From contig PSQN01000006.1 in the NCBI GenBank assembly GCA_002989075.1, positions 1,997,018-2,061,017 on the forward strand: a DNA stretch of 64,000 nt, given 5' to 3'. Positions within the stretch are counted from its first letter, which is position 1; every line of letters starts with the position of its first letter. The notes under the pieces are model-generated. The model ran no database searches. It was not told where the DNA came from and saw nothing but the letters and a program-made list of their open reading frames with translations. The translations under genes and the position numbers were made by a program. This DNA is from Arthonia radiata. Lineage: Eukaryota; Ascomycota; Arthoniomycetes; Arthoniales; Arthoniaceae. This document shows, in pieces, positions 10,790-21,259 of the stretch.

Positions 10790-12909
10790 GGCCCCTCTGG
10801 CCACGGGGCCGTCACGATTCAGCGAGGAGGTATGGTGGCGAGATTGTGCAGACTCGAGACGCGTGGTCGTGGATGTCGTGCGCTGAGGATGAGCGCGCGA
10901 TGAGCTGGCGACGTCAAGGTGAGATGATCGGGCGATTTCCGAATGAGGAGGCGAGGTATTAAAATGGCACTACTTGGCGACGCACGACCGTTGATCGTGA
11001 TCTTCGCTTGTCCTCCTCTTCTGACCGCTCGCCGCAAGCGCTTTGGATGGATGAAATGAGTGACTATGGTGAGTTTGACGTTGATGAACAGCAGCAAGAC
11101 AAGATGCTGAGCGCGGCTCTCTCACGAGGTTGGGGTTCCATTCCTAGGAGACTGCTCATTTCGTTTCGGGAAAGCTAGGCTGCTTCGACGCTAGCGCATC
11201 CCTTGGCTTGGCATGTTCAAATGTTTCCTCTGATCTCGAACCTCACTCGAATTCTACGTCCACACAGCCTCCTCCCACCCTCTACTCAATCCGAAGGCTT
11301 TGCGAGAAGGTTTAGAATGAGCCGAATGAACATCAATATAGAGCTTTTCGATAAGACGAGCTGCATTACAGAAACCCTATCCTAGTCTGCTTACCTGTCC
11401 ACTTCTCCACGTATGCTGACCGCAACGCTCGTTTCGTTTCATGTCGATGTTGCCCGCACGCAGCATGCACTCACATGCTAGTGATACCATTGGGAGGGCT
11501 CTTGCGTCACGCCCTTGCAATGGCTAAATATAGCCTATCAAACCCCTTACTAAAAAAACACCGCCGTCCAGGATCAATACTGCGAGTAAATTTTTAATCA
11601 ATGCGACATCCGTACGTACTGAGCATGAAGCATAGCCCATCTCATAGGTCAAACAACCATGATGAACCTACTTCGTTGGCTGCAACGCAGGCAGATGTGC
11701 ATTTTGAGAACTGGAACGCGAGCCGGCGAGGTTCGAGACTTTGGCCACAACCGCTTTCCTGAACATCCCAAAAACGACCATTCAATGAGCTGAAATCAGT
11801 GGCGTGCCGGTGAACATATTGATGTGGGATCGAACAAAAACGATTGATTTCTTGATTCGCATTTACTATCGTAAAAGTCTAAACAGCTTCCTTCAGCAAT
11901 TGGTCTGATGCTAAATGTCAATTCCCGGCTCTTCCATAACGCATCTGAGATTTGATTTGGGTAGCGCTTCTCCAGAACAATATGGATCAAGCAATATCAG
12001 ACTGTCCTTTGGTTGCGAAAGGAGTACAGATCATCTGAAGCTGATGTGTGCTGTCAGGTATGTTGATGACCCATTCATAGGCAAGATACAAGGCTGGCAT
12101 GAATTGTCATGCATGTCAGGACAGTCACCGATTCGAACAGCCGCTTCTACTTGTAGAGAGACTGAGTCGGTTTAGTATTGCAGCATATGCCCTCATGCTG
12201 TCTTGGAATAGCTGGGGCCGTGGGAACCTGACAGAAGCGCTGTATGCTGAATCTCAAATGTATTGCATCTCAACATCCCGGATTTGCCTTCAAGCTGTAG
12301 AACGTAGATGGATTTTTCGCAAAGCCTGCACTCCAGGTCGACCTAATGATCATGAGTACAAACTCGACATCTCTGACGAAAATGTGATCCAGCTATTTGT
12401 CATGGCGTTTCAGCACATCCATCTCTGTTTTGACTTTGACCATGTGGGTTACTGGTGCCCGGGCTGAGCTATTGGTTGTGAGACCCTCGTTGGTCAATGT
12501 GAGCAGAGGCACTTCCTAGGCCTCGAAACTCACGTTCAAGGGCTTCTATGTCAGCCAATGTAGTGCATGTGAGGAGGATCCGGTGGGCTCAGGACGATGT
12601 GTTGCGCACGCCGGGTTTCCTGGACGTGAAGCATTTTTCGAGTGCAATCTTCAGTCTGTCAGTCCTCCCTGCGAAGTAGTGTGCTCGAGAAGCCGAATGC
12701 ACAAGAGCTTTTTCCCACGACTCACATCTATATCGCTTACCATGATGACCAGTACGAAGTAGAGGCATAAGTCTTTTGGGACTGGGCTGGCATGGAGTGC
12801 TCAGCGTTCATTGTGTGTACTCACGTTACTCATGATCTCGTCTCGTCATGTTCTTGATCAACCTCAGTACCTTGCCTAAACTCACCTGTTCCCCTTGTGT
12901 CGCCACCCC
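10790..12909. other. Gene-poor gap upstream of RAX2
   Basis: 2.1 kb, more AT-rich than the flanks (for example around 11530-11600). It contains only short frames of random-looking composition; the longest, at 12099-12467 on +, shows no domain and no plausible splice partners. It must include the RAX2 promoter. No tRNA signature or repeat was noticed. Confidence 0.5.
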
Positions 12910-14034
12910 TCAGACATCATTGAACCCCAAAAACCGCTTATCCACCCCTTTATCAGCCACTGCCCAGGCCCAGGCCCGCCCCGCCTCTCCACACCACAGC
13001 GCACTCGGATCATCACTCTTCTCCATCATCCCATCTTTATCCATCGCCTTGATTTCCCCACTCGTTGTATACGTCAAGAAATGCTCAAAATGCGCATCAT
13101 CCAGCGCCAGCGCGTTCCCAGAGATCCCATGGCACAGACACGGCTCCTTCGTTAGTAGACCGCGCTCTTTGATACACTCGCGTCCTTTTCGTATCGCGAC
13201 CTCGATCTTGTCTGCGATCTTGGGGAAGTAGTCTTGGATGCTGATGAGGCTGCCCACAACGCCAGGCGCGCCGTGACAGACCTGCACTAGCCGGTCTTTG
13301 CCTGGCGGTAAGCTGCTCGGCCAGTTCCCGCTGGGGAATTGGTAGGATAGTATTGCTGCGAGATCTGCTTCCACTTCTGAAGCATAGCTCGGGTCTGTGA
13401 GCACGATCTGTGTGATTATGCCTATCGCACCGTGCACTGCGCCCACGTACGCCTTGTCATGCCATTTCCAAGGCCGTGAGGAGGCGAGTATCTTCTCAAT
13501 CACTTCGTCGGCGGTGTCTTCAATGATCTCGAGTGTTGCTTTGTCGTCTACGAAGCTGGCTTTGACTAGGCGTAGCAGGTAGAGGTAACCTGCGCGTCCG
13601 TACAGCCACTCGTTGCTCGCGCCCTCTTCTGTCACTACCGCTGCATAGTCGCACAGTTCTCGCGCCATCTCAGGGTCTTTCGCCGAGGCTGCGGACAGTG
13701 CAACAAGTGCCATGATGTCGTCTGCGACCCCACATTTCTCCTTGCGCGGCCCGGGGAAATCTCTCATTGCATCTTGTGACTGCTTGAGATATGCGGCAAA
13801 AAAGGTACCGAGAGGGATGCCCTCAATCTCAAAATCATCGTCAGCGTAGAACTGTTGGAGTGCGAGGAAGAGGAAAGCAATCGAGGAGGGGCCGTAGTAC
13901 AGGCCGCCTCCAGGTGGTACGGCGTCAGGGCTGTAGGCGGTGACCAGGCGCGTGAGGGAGGCTTTGAGCTGTTTGCGAGGGTCACGCCGGGATACGGGCT
14001 GATCGTTGGCGAAGAACCGGGGCCCGGAGGGCAT
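12910..14034 (-). CDS. LanC-like protein (LANCL family)
   Basis: An intronless 374-residue frame from a clear ATG. It is related to lanthionine synthetase C. Eukaryotic LANCL proteins bind zinc and glutathione and have been linked to addition of glutathione or thiols to dehydroamino acids in damaged proteins. The zinc ligands are visible: Cys253 in CHGAPGVVGS and Cys301-His302 in CLCHGISGNA. The inner-helix motifs of the alpha/alpha toroid are also present (GGGLYYGPSSIAFL, GRAGYLYLLRL, AVHGAIGIITQI, WCGEAGRAWAWA). Length is somewhat below the roughly 400 of animal LANCLs, consistent with fungal members. No bacterial-style lanthipeptide precursor or dehydratase lies nearby, so a lantibiotic role is unlikely. 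Confidence 0.85.
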   Translation of the reverse strand: MPSGPRFFANDQPVSRRDPRKQLKASLTRLVTAYSPDAVPPGGGLYYGPSSIAFLFLALQQFYADDDFEIEGIPLGTFFAAYLKQSQDAMRDFPGPRKEKCGVADDIMALVALSAASAKDPEMARELCDYAAVVTEEGASNEWLYGRAGYLYLLRLVKASFVDDKATLEIIEDTADEVIEKILASSRPWKWHDKAYVGAVHGAIGIITQIVLTDPSYASEVEADLAAILSYQFPSGNWPSSLPPGKDRLVQVCHGAPGVVGSLISIQDYFPKIADKIEVAIRKGRECIKERGLLTKEPCLCHGISGNALALDDAHFEHFLTYTTSGEIKAMDKDGMMEKSDDPSALWCGEAGRAWAWAVADKGVDKRFLGFNDV

Positions 14035-14401
14035 CCTGAACGGTGGTAGTGGTGGCGAAGTCCAATGGTCTTCTGGCTGTTTTGAAGTTGCTGACAGTCT
14101 TCTTCTTGCGTGTTTGCGTCGCTGAGGTTCCAGCGTTACATCCGACGAGACTCCTGACTGCTCTGCAGTATGTTCGTTTGTTTGTCTACTTTACTGCTTA
14201 GGCATGCGTCCGGCGATCACTCTGGAGACAAGCAGGAAGGGTCGAGGGGCAGCAAACGAGGGTTTGCGAGAACGAAGGTCAGAGAAATGACGTGCAGTGG
14301 TGGGGAGACACAGTTGCTCCTTCGTAAAACCAAAACTTCTTTCAAGTTGCATTTTGGCACGCTCGACATTTCACACATTGTATGTATCCTACATTAAACC
14401 C
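14035..14401. other. Intergenic between LanC-like gene start and OGG1 end
   Basis: 367 bases containing the LanC-like promoter and the OGG1 3' flank. No convincing frame or motif was seen. Confidence 0.5.
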
Positions 14402-15683
14402 TCACCGCCTTCGGCGACGCTTCACTCTGCTTATCATGTCCTCCTGCACATCCAAGACTTTATGCTCGGTATCGTCAAATTCAGGTTTCACCCGCTTGTC
14501 CAGTATCGTCTCCTTCTTGACCTCAGTGATCACATTCTCTGTGCCATCTTCCTCTTTCTTGATGTAACCCTCCCCTTTAACAACCTCAATCTTTGCAGCC
14601 AGCCGCTCTGAGAACGCCCGGAGGTCTGCGGTGAATAGCACTGAATGCGCCCATCCCGCCTCCTCGCCCCACAAGCTTCTGAACTTGTGGCCAACTGCAT
14701 CATACGTCGCCTTGGTCAAGCTACTATGCTTGCCTTTGCCGAACTTGTAGTCGCGCACAGCGATCTGCCAGACGTGCGTATCAACCGGCACTGCTTCTCC
14801 CCACCCCAGACCCATAAGGCATACGCAGTCTGCAACCTTGGGTCCAACTCCCTGAAGGCTCAACAGCGCCTCATGAGCGTTGCGGTATCCTTGTCTGCCC
14901 TCCGGCCGCATCTCTTCGCCCTTGCGCGCCTTCTTGCCGAAAGCTGGACTTTCAGGGTTTCTGAGGCTGTCGAGCCAGCCCTCCTCTTTCTGGGTCACTT
15001 GTACAGCTGTCTGATGCAGATACTTGGCTCTGTATCCGAACCCAAGCTCGCGCAGATGTTGCTCAACCTTCGGGCTCGTGAGTGAGGCGGGAGTTGGAAA
15101 GTCATAGTACGGCTCTTCACTCAGATAGCCTAAGATTCGCCCGTAGTGCTTGCATAGCTTGTCCACCATCTGTGATATTCGTATAATGTTATTGTTGCTG
15201 CTGCAAATGAAGCCAACGAGCGCTTCCCACGCATCTTGCCGTAGTATGCGCACGCCAGCGAACTTGGGCGCTTTCTTGCGGAAGTTGACATCTGCTGCAG
15301 ACCATTGCTCGTAGAGCTGGGTGAGGTTAGGACCGAGATTGAGGTAGTGCTTGACAAGATCGAGGGTGTCATCTGCGGTCCTGTCGTCGTCCGGTGGTTG
15401 AGACGAAGGCGGAGTAAGGGGCGCGGATAAGGCTGGAAACGAGGAGCGATAGTGCAGGTGGGACGTGGTCTGGTGAAGGGACAGGATGCGGCCATGAAGA
15501 GCGCACGACCATTCATCATCTGCGGACTTTCTCCATCTTTGTTATGCGTTAGTCTGGGATCGCTTGAGCCTATGAATATGTACAGCACCTAAACGACTGT
15601 CCACACCGAAGGGTAGTATCTAAACACAGCTCTTTGAGGCTCACTGGTAGCTCGTGCCAGCTTGTGGACCGTAGTGAATTCAT
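14402..15683 (-). CDS. OGG1: 8-oxoguanine DNA glycosylase/lyase OGG1
   Basis: Base-excision repair enzyme that removes 8-oxoguanine opposite C and nicks the abasic strand; nuclear and usually also mitochondrial. Two exons, 15683-15589 and 15536-14402, give 409 residues. The intron contains a GACTAAC-like branch site and splits the conserved GQSFRW motif. The helix-hairpin-helix is LLSLQGVGPKVADCVC with catalytic Lys265, followed by VPVDTHVW with Asp284. CSSNNNI, LGFGYRAKY and FRSLWGEEAGWA are further OGG1 hallmarks. A C-terminal extension rich in Lys/Glu ends in KRRRRR, a likely nuclear localisation signal. ATG 15683 gives MNSLRSTSWHELP, leading straight into the conserved LCLDTTLRCGQ block. 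Confidence 0.95.
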
Positions 15684-16028
15684 GCTGTCCATTCAGTGCG
15701 AATGAACCGAATGCTTTTGCTCAGCCATTTGATATAAATGCCACGCGCCTTTCAGGGCAAAGCGCGTCCGTGACGCGACAGCCATTCTTGGTCTAGCTCA
15801 ATTGTTCCAGCCATGCTTTCCTCCCACGACTCCTGTCAAGGTGTCTGTGGTCCAAGAGAAAATGCAAGTCAGCAAGCGCGCCAGCTTTGTAAGTCTCGAA
15901 TGATCCTGTCAGTAAAGTCAGTTCGCCTGCGGCACTGCGAAAGGAACAGCGCCAAAGAGGTGAAACCTACTGCAAAAGCTGCACTTCATTCACCCACGCC
16001 TCGCGTTGCGATGCTTTCGAAGGTGTGC
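15684..16028. promoter_or_regulatory. OGG1 upstream region
   Basis: 345 bases. A TATA-like AT stretch at 15731-15740 and clustered ACGCG/CGCGT-type words (15752-15757, 15771-15776, 15782-15787 region) resemble MluI cell-cycle boxes used by many fungal DNA-repair genes. Function is inferred only. The rest is the 3' flank of the first BTB gene. Confidence 0.25.
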
Positions 16029-16868
16029 TCAAGTGCAAGACGAGCCCCGATCATGCTCGTGAAACTGACAGATATCCAGACTCGACCAGTCACGCGCGGC
16101 TAGCAAAGCTTCTGCACTCGTTGGATCGGACATCATCTCTCCCAAGCGCTGCAGCACTCTGATGTAGAACTCCTTGGGCAATGGCGAGCTATCCCTGCAT
16201 CTAGTGAAATCCATCCGTCTGGCATATCGCTCCACCAGAAAGCGGCGCAGGTTTGATTCTTCGTTCGTAGACTCCCACAGCTTCGTCGCCATGGCTGAAT
16301 GAAAATGTGATGTACTTGCTAGTCTGTGTAGGTAGTTGATGCAAGTGTCTTGCAAGAAAGGCATCCCCCGTCGCTCTCCTAGGATCCATACCTCGCCGGC
16401 GATGCCGAACTTTCTGCTGTGGACTTTATTGGTCTTTACAAACCTAGACATTGTCCCAGGCAAAGATGAGATGTATTTCTTCAAAGCACTTGATTCGACG
16501 ATCCCAAGGTGGCTGTTGTACATCCAGTGGACTGCAATCTCGAAGATGTCAGCATCGTCATTGACGGTCACGCTGAAGCCCCGATTGTCAGGGAAGAAGC
16601 TGGTAAAGGTGGCTGCTGCTAATCAGTACTTCTCACTGTTGCTATGTGGGGCGCCGAGTACCTTCGAAGAACTTTGAGAATTGGATTAGGACACCCTTGT
16701 GAATCTGGAACAGTATTTTGCTTGGGCCAACATAGATGTCGATCAGCTCACTATCGAAGCTTCTAAATGCCCCGAAACGTCAGTAACATGTCTCACAGCG
16801 CGGCGCGGAAAGAAAGTTACTTACCCCGGTGGAAGCTGAAAGCCCGCCATGGCTGTTACGCTTGTCAT
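16029..16868 (-). CDS. BTB/POZ domain protein A of a tandem array
   Basis: Three exons: 16868-16825, 16762-16662, 16612-16029, giving 242 residues. An alternative ATG lies at 16850. The BTB fold spans about 17-105: LIDIYVGPSKILFQIHKGVL, FSKFFEA, and ADIFEIAVHWMYNSHLG. The region after it (FGIAGEVWILGERRGMPFLQD, LWESTNEESNLRRFLVERYA) is a fungal BTB-associated helical part shared with its neighbours. BTB proteins homodimerise and often act as Cul3 adaptors; the target is unknown. The third exon has a NAGNAG acceptor (CAGCAG), so isoforms differing by one Ala are possible. The first-exon size class and the intron phases (2, then 1) match the other three genes. Confidence 0.8.
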
Positions 16869-17210
16869 TTGACAGACAAAAGTAAGAAACAGGATCGGAG
16901 TTCCAAGAGAAGTGGTTCATTGCATCGTCAACATAAGTGGTTGACCGGACGACAGGTGGGTGGCTCACTTCTGTTCTCATCACAGCAGGTGAGTAGCTTC
17001 AGACGGTCTGAACAAATCTCTGATACGTAACGCTGATTCTCTTCACTTATGGATCCTCACGTCTCCTTGCTGTTCCAATCTCGACGAATCCTTCAAGCCT
17101 TTTTCGCTAAAGCAAACTCAGCCTTCACCAGTCCATTCAAGCAATTGAAATAGGCTTAATTGCTTGCAAAGCAGCCTTGTTATCCCGGCCCGTTTGACCT
17201 GATCGTCTGA
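16869..17210. other. Spacer between BTB genes A and B
   Basis: 342 bases: promoter of A and 3' flank of B. No convincing frame or repeat was seen. Confidence 0.45.
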
Positions 17211-18151
17211 TCAACCACATGGCTCACCATCTCCATGCTGATGGAACCGACACATGTTGACCATCCGCCAGACCATTTGGAAGTTGTCTGGATTGGGCAC
17301 CCACACCAACTCCGCCATTCGCTTCGAAGCACGGTAGTAGAACTCTCGTGGAAGATTTGGATCCAAGGGCGCCCTCTTCTTGTCGACCCGAAGTGCGTAA
17401 TGCTCAACGAGAAACGCGCGCAGCTTGGCGTTCTCTGTGGTCACAGACCAAAGATGAGTGGCTACGTAGGAGTAGAAGGCCGAGCAGCCATCCGTCTTGA
17501 TCATCTCTTTCAAGGCGTTGATTGCCGCATCTTGCAGTCGAGGTACTCCACGCAGGTCTGGAACAAGAAGTCAGCACGGGCCCGTCTGAAGTTGATCCTC
17601 TGACAAAGTATTGGAGATCACGCCGGCGCGCTGGCTGCCGGTCGAGGGATTTGAGGTGAAGGAAGAGAATGTGTGAATGCTCTCGGCTTACCGGCCATCA
17701 CCCAGAGATTTCCCAGCAGCTGATATATTTCGCGCGTCCGACTCCATTTCTTGTGACCCTTTGACTTGAGGGTTTGCAACGCCGTTGATCCTTCAAGTTC
17801 AATTGCTCCGGTATACATCCAGTGCAGCATGAGTTCGACCACATCTGCGTCGTCTTCGTCGAGCGCGAACAAGCCCTGTCGGGCCTCCAGCCATTCATTG
17901 TTGAAAGCACCCGTACTATAATCAGCTTTGAAGTTCAGCGTGGTCTTCATGATAGCTCGCTCACCTTTGAAGTAAGATGAATGGAAGCAAAGCACATCTT
18001 TCTGGATATGGAAAGTCTTGCCCTTCTGCCCAGCCCTGATGGTGACCATCGTGGAGCTCATCGCACTGAAATTACGTTGTTTAGCATCGTTTCCAGTAAT
18101 GCAACGCAGCAGGGCGGTCTCTCACCTTGGCGCAAAGTGTTTTGCTGGCAT
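17211..18151 (-). CDS. BTB/POZ domain protein B (with unspliced intron-like segment)
   Basis: Exons 18151-18126, 18065-17692, 17557-17211; 248 residues. The start MPAKHFAPS|AMSSTMV mirrors paralogue C (26-base first exon, phase 2). BTB core: VTIRAGQKGKTFHIQKDVLC, FHSSYFKG, then AFNNEWLEA and DADVVELMLHWMYTGAIEL. Between FKG and AFNN the paralogues have a phase-1 intron. Here 17964-17911 begins with a perfect GTGAGC donor but ends ACGG instead of an AG, is 54 bases (18 codons) and has no stop, so it is read as coding. The only nearby AG acceptor (49 bases) breaks the frame. A further intron (17691-17558, GTAAGC...TTCCAG) is not found in A, C or D. The tail (ATHLWSVTTENAKLRAFLVEHYA) matches A. 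Confidence 0.75.
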
Positions 18152-18580
18152 TGCTGACTGTCAGGATTGCGATGGTAAGGAAAAGTCAGGAGAGAAAGTT
18201 GGAGAAGTTGAAAAGACAGGAAAGAAGAATCCACAGCGTTTGCCGTGCGGCTTTGAATCGTTTGAGAGACAACGCATCAAGCAAATCACCTCAATACATC
18301 AGCCAGGCAAGCGCACGCCATTGTTCAGCCAGCGCTCACAAAGCATTCGGTGGTCAGATCTTTTCCTTGAGCACGGCGCAAGCGATTGAGACACGGAGGG
18401 CACATACGTAAGAGATAATGCCATATATCAGAAGCTGGTTCAAAGCCATTCGATTGCCTCTCTGTCTTGCAACTCACTGACTGAGAAGGTTTTGTGTGGG
18501 AATTCCCCAGTAATCGTCCTCGCTCCGAAAGTTGACGCTGGTGACTACGCCACGAGTTCGTTCTCGCCTATCGTCCAATC
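18152..18580. other. Spacer between BTB genes B and C
   Basis: 429 bases: promoter of B and 3' flank of C. Only short frames of no clear meaning were seen. Confidence 0.45.
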
Positions 18581-19459
18581 TCACGACTGACAACGCTCAC
18601 TCTCTTTGTGTGAATGGAAACGGCACATGTCCAAAGAAGCCCAGTACTCAGTCCTGCCCTTTCGATCCTGTGGTGGCAGATTTATCGCGAAAAGCCGCTT
18701 CCCACACAGCATAAGAAACCCATTCGGGAAGTCAGCATTGTCCGAAAGATGGTGGAATCCCACAACGACGACGAAATACTCGGCCAGGAAATTCCATAGA
18801 TGCGACCCATCTGGGGTAAGCCGAACAGCCTTGCGAACGGAAGAAGCGCAGTGCATGTCGAGATGCTCTTTTGTAAGACTGTAGAGATGGTTGATGATCT
18901 CGTGCTGCAAGTCAGGAACGCCGCGCAAGTCCGCAGGTACCCAGAACTGAGCGGTGATGGCGAAGATGGCTTGATAGTGGCCAGCTTTTTCTGGCGAGTT
19001 TTTGGGAGCTCGACGTTGCACAGCGCTCTGTTGCGACTGAAAGTTGGAGTCTTTCTCGCGGCCGTGCCAAGCTACAACTCGTTCGCGCTCGCGAACAGTG
19101 ATCGGGATCGTCTCTATTGACACTTCGCCGCCATACATCCATTGAATCATAGCTTCTACGAGATCGGGTTTGTCCTCTTGAAAAGTGAAAGAAAGCTTGG
19201 ATGATTCCTCAAAGTCGTGATTGAAGGCGCCTAGTCAAGATCAGTTTGGAGATCACAAGCAGCGGCCAGACCATGTGCATACCATTGAAAAACGATGAGT
19301 GGAGACATATAATGTCTTTATGAACAGTGAAGACTCGCCCTTCGGAGCCGGCAATGAGTTTCACGATGGGAGACTCCAGCGCACTACGAAAGGTGAGCGA
19401 ATCTCATTTGATGTTGCATCAACCATAACATACCTTATCGGAATTCGTCTCGACTTCAT
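18581..19459 (-). CDS. BTB/POZ domain protein C of the tandem array
   Basis: Exons 19459-19434, 19383-19283, 19230-18581; 258 residues. The exon lengths 26 and 101 and phases 2 and 1 match B (first exon) and A (second exon). BTB core: VKLIAGSEGRVFTVHKDIIC, LHSSFFNG, AFNHDFEES, and KPDLVEAMIQWMYGGEVSI. It differs from A and B by a long basic, Gln/Ser-rich linker after the BTB (VRERERVVAWHG to SPEKAGHYQ). The associated domain is then recognisable (FWVPADLRGVPDLQHEIINHL, LWNFLAEYFVVV) and ends ASLDMCRFHSHKE, like DICQFHEHD in A and NMCRFHQHG in B. The shared Cys-x-Phe-His ending argues that the array arose by duplication. Confidence 0.78.
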
Positions 19460-19834
19460 GGCGTGTGCTATGTGTTGCGAAGAATGTTGAGAAATCGGGA
19501 GTATCCGTCGAGTATCAGGCTACTCGTCGAGTATGAGGCATAGAGCCTGCAATGAGAGTGAGTAGCCGACCGACGTTTGAGGAAGTCATAGGCGGTCAGT
19601 CTTTGAGGTGAGCTCCCAAAAATATTTGGTAAGGTTACGGTATGCCTCGCAATCGGATGCACATGGCAAGCCGGCATGCTCCGCAGTTCGCTTCTAGGCC
19701 GTGATCTTCGTTCCAATTAAGCCATAGGTATCTACTCACAGCTGCGCTTTCCCCTCAATGAATCCTTTGCCAGGTGAAATTGCGACAAATTGATATCAAG
19801 CCAATGATCTTCGATGAAGTGGCCTCGGGTTCCC
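19460..19834. other. Spacer between BTB genes C and D
   Basis: 375 bases, mostly promoter of C. It contains the short direct repeat described at 19506-19539. No coding frame is supported. Confidence 0.45.
19506..19539. repeat. Imperfect 15-base direct repeat
   Basis: CGTCGAGTATCAGGC at 19506-19520 recurs as CGTCGAGTATGAGGC at 19525-19539 (14 of 15 bases), about 50 bases upstream of the BTB C start codon. It could be a duplicated regulator site or chance. Confidence 0.4.
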
Positions 19835-20575
19835 TTACATTAGAGCCAAGCTGGCTCCTTCCCTGAAAGCCTGGACTAGCAAACCCTTATGAAAAGTATT
19901 CGAGGTAGATGGTGACTCAGGGTCGATGGCTGTAGTGATGCCTTGAATGAGAAACTTTCGCAGCTTGGACTTCTCCGTCGTGCTCTCCCATACCTCTGCA
20001 ATGGCTACTGCCAGAGCCCGCCCCACCTCGCGCAGTGCTGGCATCTGGCCGACCTTGTGCAAGTAGATGATAGCGTCGTTCTGCAAGGCTGGTATGATCC
20101 TCTTGTCGGAAAGCACCCAGAGTCTTAACCCGATCTCGAAGCGGCGCTCCTCTGAGGAACGGGTCTGGGTGCCATAGGCGTGATCTTCGTTTGCCATGCT
20201 GATGAATTTGTATGACTCTTCAATTTCCAGCCGACCGAAGTACATCCAGTATAGTGCGAGCTCGAAGATATAGGGGTCATCGTCAAGTGTGAACTCTTTC
20301 CGCAGGGATTCCGCAAAGCCTCCTCGAAAAGCCCCTACGTTACGTTAGTAACGGTGCTGGACCGCAAATTCATGCCAGTAGAGCTACTTACGCCGGAAGT
20401 AGGCAGAGTGAAAGCACAGGATTTCTTGATGCGCGCTGTAGGCTTCATTGCCGAGTCGAATTGTGACTTGAGATGCCTTGAACAAGCTGCACGAAAAGTC
20501 AGTGGAGTTGTCATGTGTGCATATTGTTGCGGCACACCTAGAAGGTGGAAGCTTGTGGCTGGCTTTCGCTTCCAT
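19835..20575 (-). CDS. BTB/POZ domain protein D of the tandem array
   Basis: Exons 20575-20538, 20486-20392, 20334-19835; 210 residues, the shortest of the four. BTB core: VTIRLGNEAYSAHQEILC, FHSAYFRR, AFRGGFAES, DDPYIFELALYWMYFGRLEI. The associated part is IGLRLWVLSDKRIIPALQND and EVWESTTEKSKLRKFLIQG. The MCRFH-type ending seen in the other three is missing, so D is C-terminally shortened. Intron phases 2 and 1 are conserved. The N terminus MEAKASHKLPPS resembles the LPPG of A. The frame above 20575 is open only through a TTG, so the ATG at 20575 is taken. It is divergent from the downstream dehydrogenase gene. Confidence 0.75.
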
Positions 20576-21259
20576 TCCGATGCTCAACTACGCACAGATA
20601 CAGTGCCGCGAGACTGAGTACTTTAGGCTTGACAAGGAAGCTGTTGTGTAAGTTAGGTCTTCAAGACAGTGTTCTTTCAGCAAGCAAGTATTCAGTTGAA
20701 ATTCGACTTCAGGAAACGGAAGCCGCATGTGCTCATCATCCGCGTTTGCCTGGATTGATGATATTCACGAAATCTCAGTGTTTCATCGTCCGCGTGATAT
20801 ACATCCTAACGGCGGAAGTTTCCATCCATTACGCCCACGAATTCTTTATTCCCGTCATCGTTGCCTGTGTTTGCTCGCTAAACGCCCCTAAGCGTCTCAG
20901 AGTCCCATTCAGAGACTCAGAGCAGAAGGCTGTAAGAGGTAGTAGGGATCGCCACGATCACGGCGTATCCATGGAAACGTCCGGCCGCTAAACCAATTTC
21001 GTCACAACACGAATCAATTCATCGATATTGTTCTTCGATAGACAATAGGCGATGATGGAAAGCAGTCCTCTTCTCGTGCTTTTGACTCGTTTGCGCGTGG
21101 AGGTTAGTGCCATGAGAATTACTCTGCAGCCTTCAAGATCGCCGCTCACGGGAGCTGCGCGATGATGCCGAGCTAATCTTACACATCACGAGCTTATACA
21201 AGTTGGCTTCTTGCCATTTAGCCATGCCGATTTCTTCACACTCTTGCATCAAGTAGATA
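20576..21259. promoter_or_regulatory. Divergent upstream region of BTB D and the dehydrogenase
   Basis: 684 bases between two head-to-head genes. No recognisable element stands out. The frames seen here lack domain-like composition. Confidence 0.35.

Noticed and set aside
12121-12160. GATTCGAAC word resembling a reversed tRNA B box
   Set aside because: No matching A box or foldable acceptor/anticodon stems around it.
12099-12467. 122-codon + frame in the RAX2/LanC gap
   Set aside because: No recognisable motif, and its composition resembles the other random frames in this AT-richer gap.
12910-14034. Lanthipeptide biosynthesis cluster suggested by the LanC-like gene
   Set aside because: No precursor peptide, dehydratase or transporter nearby; eukaryotic LANCL proteins are common stand-alone genes.
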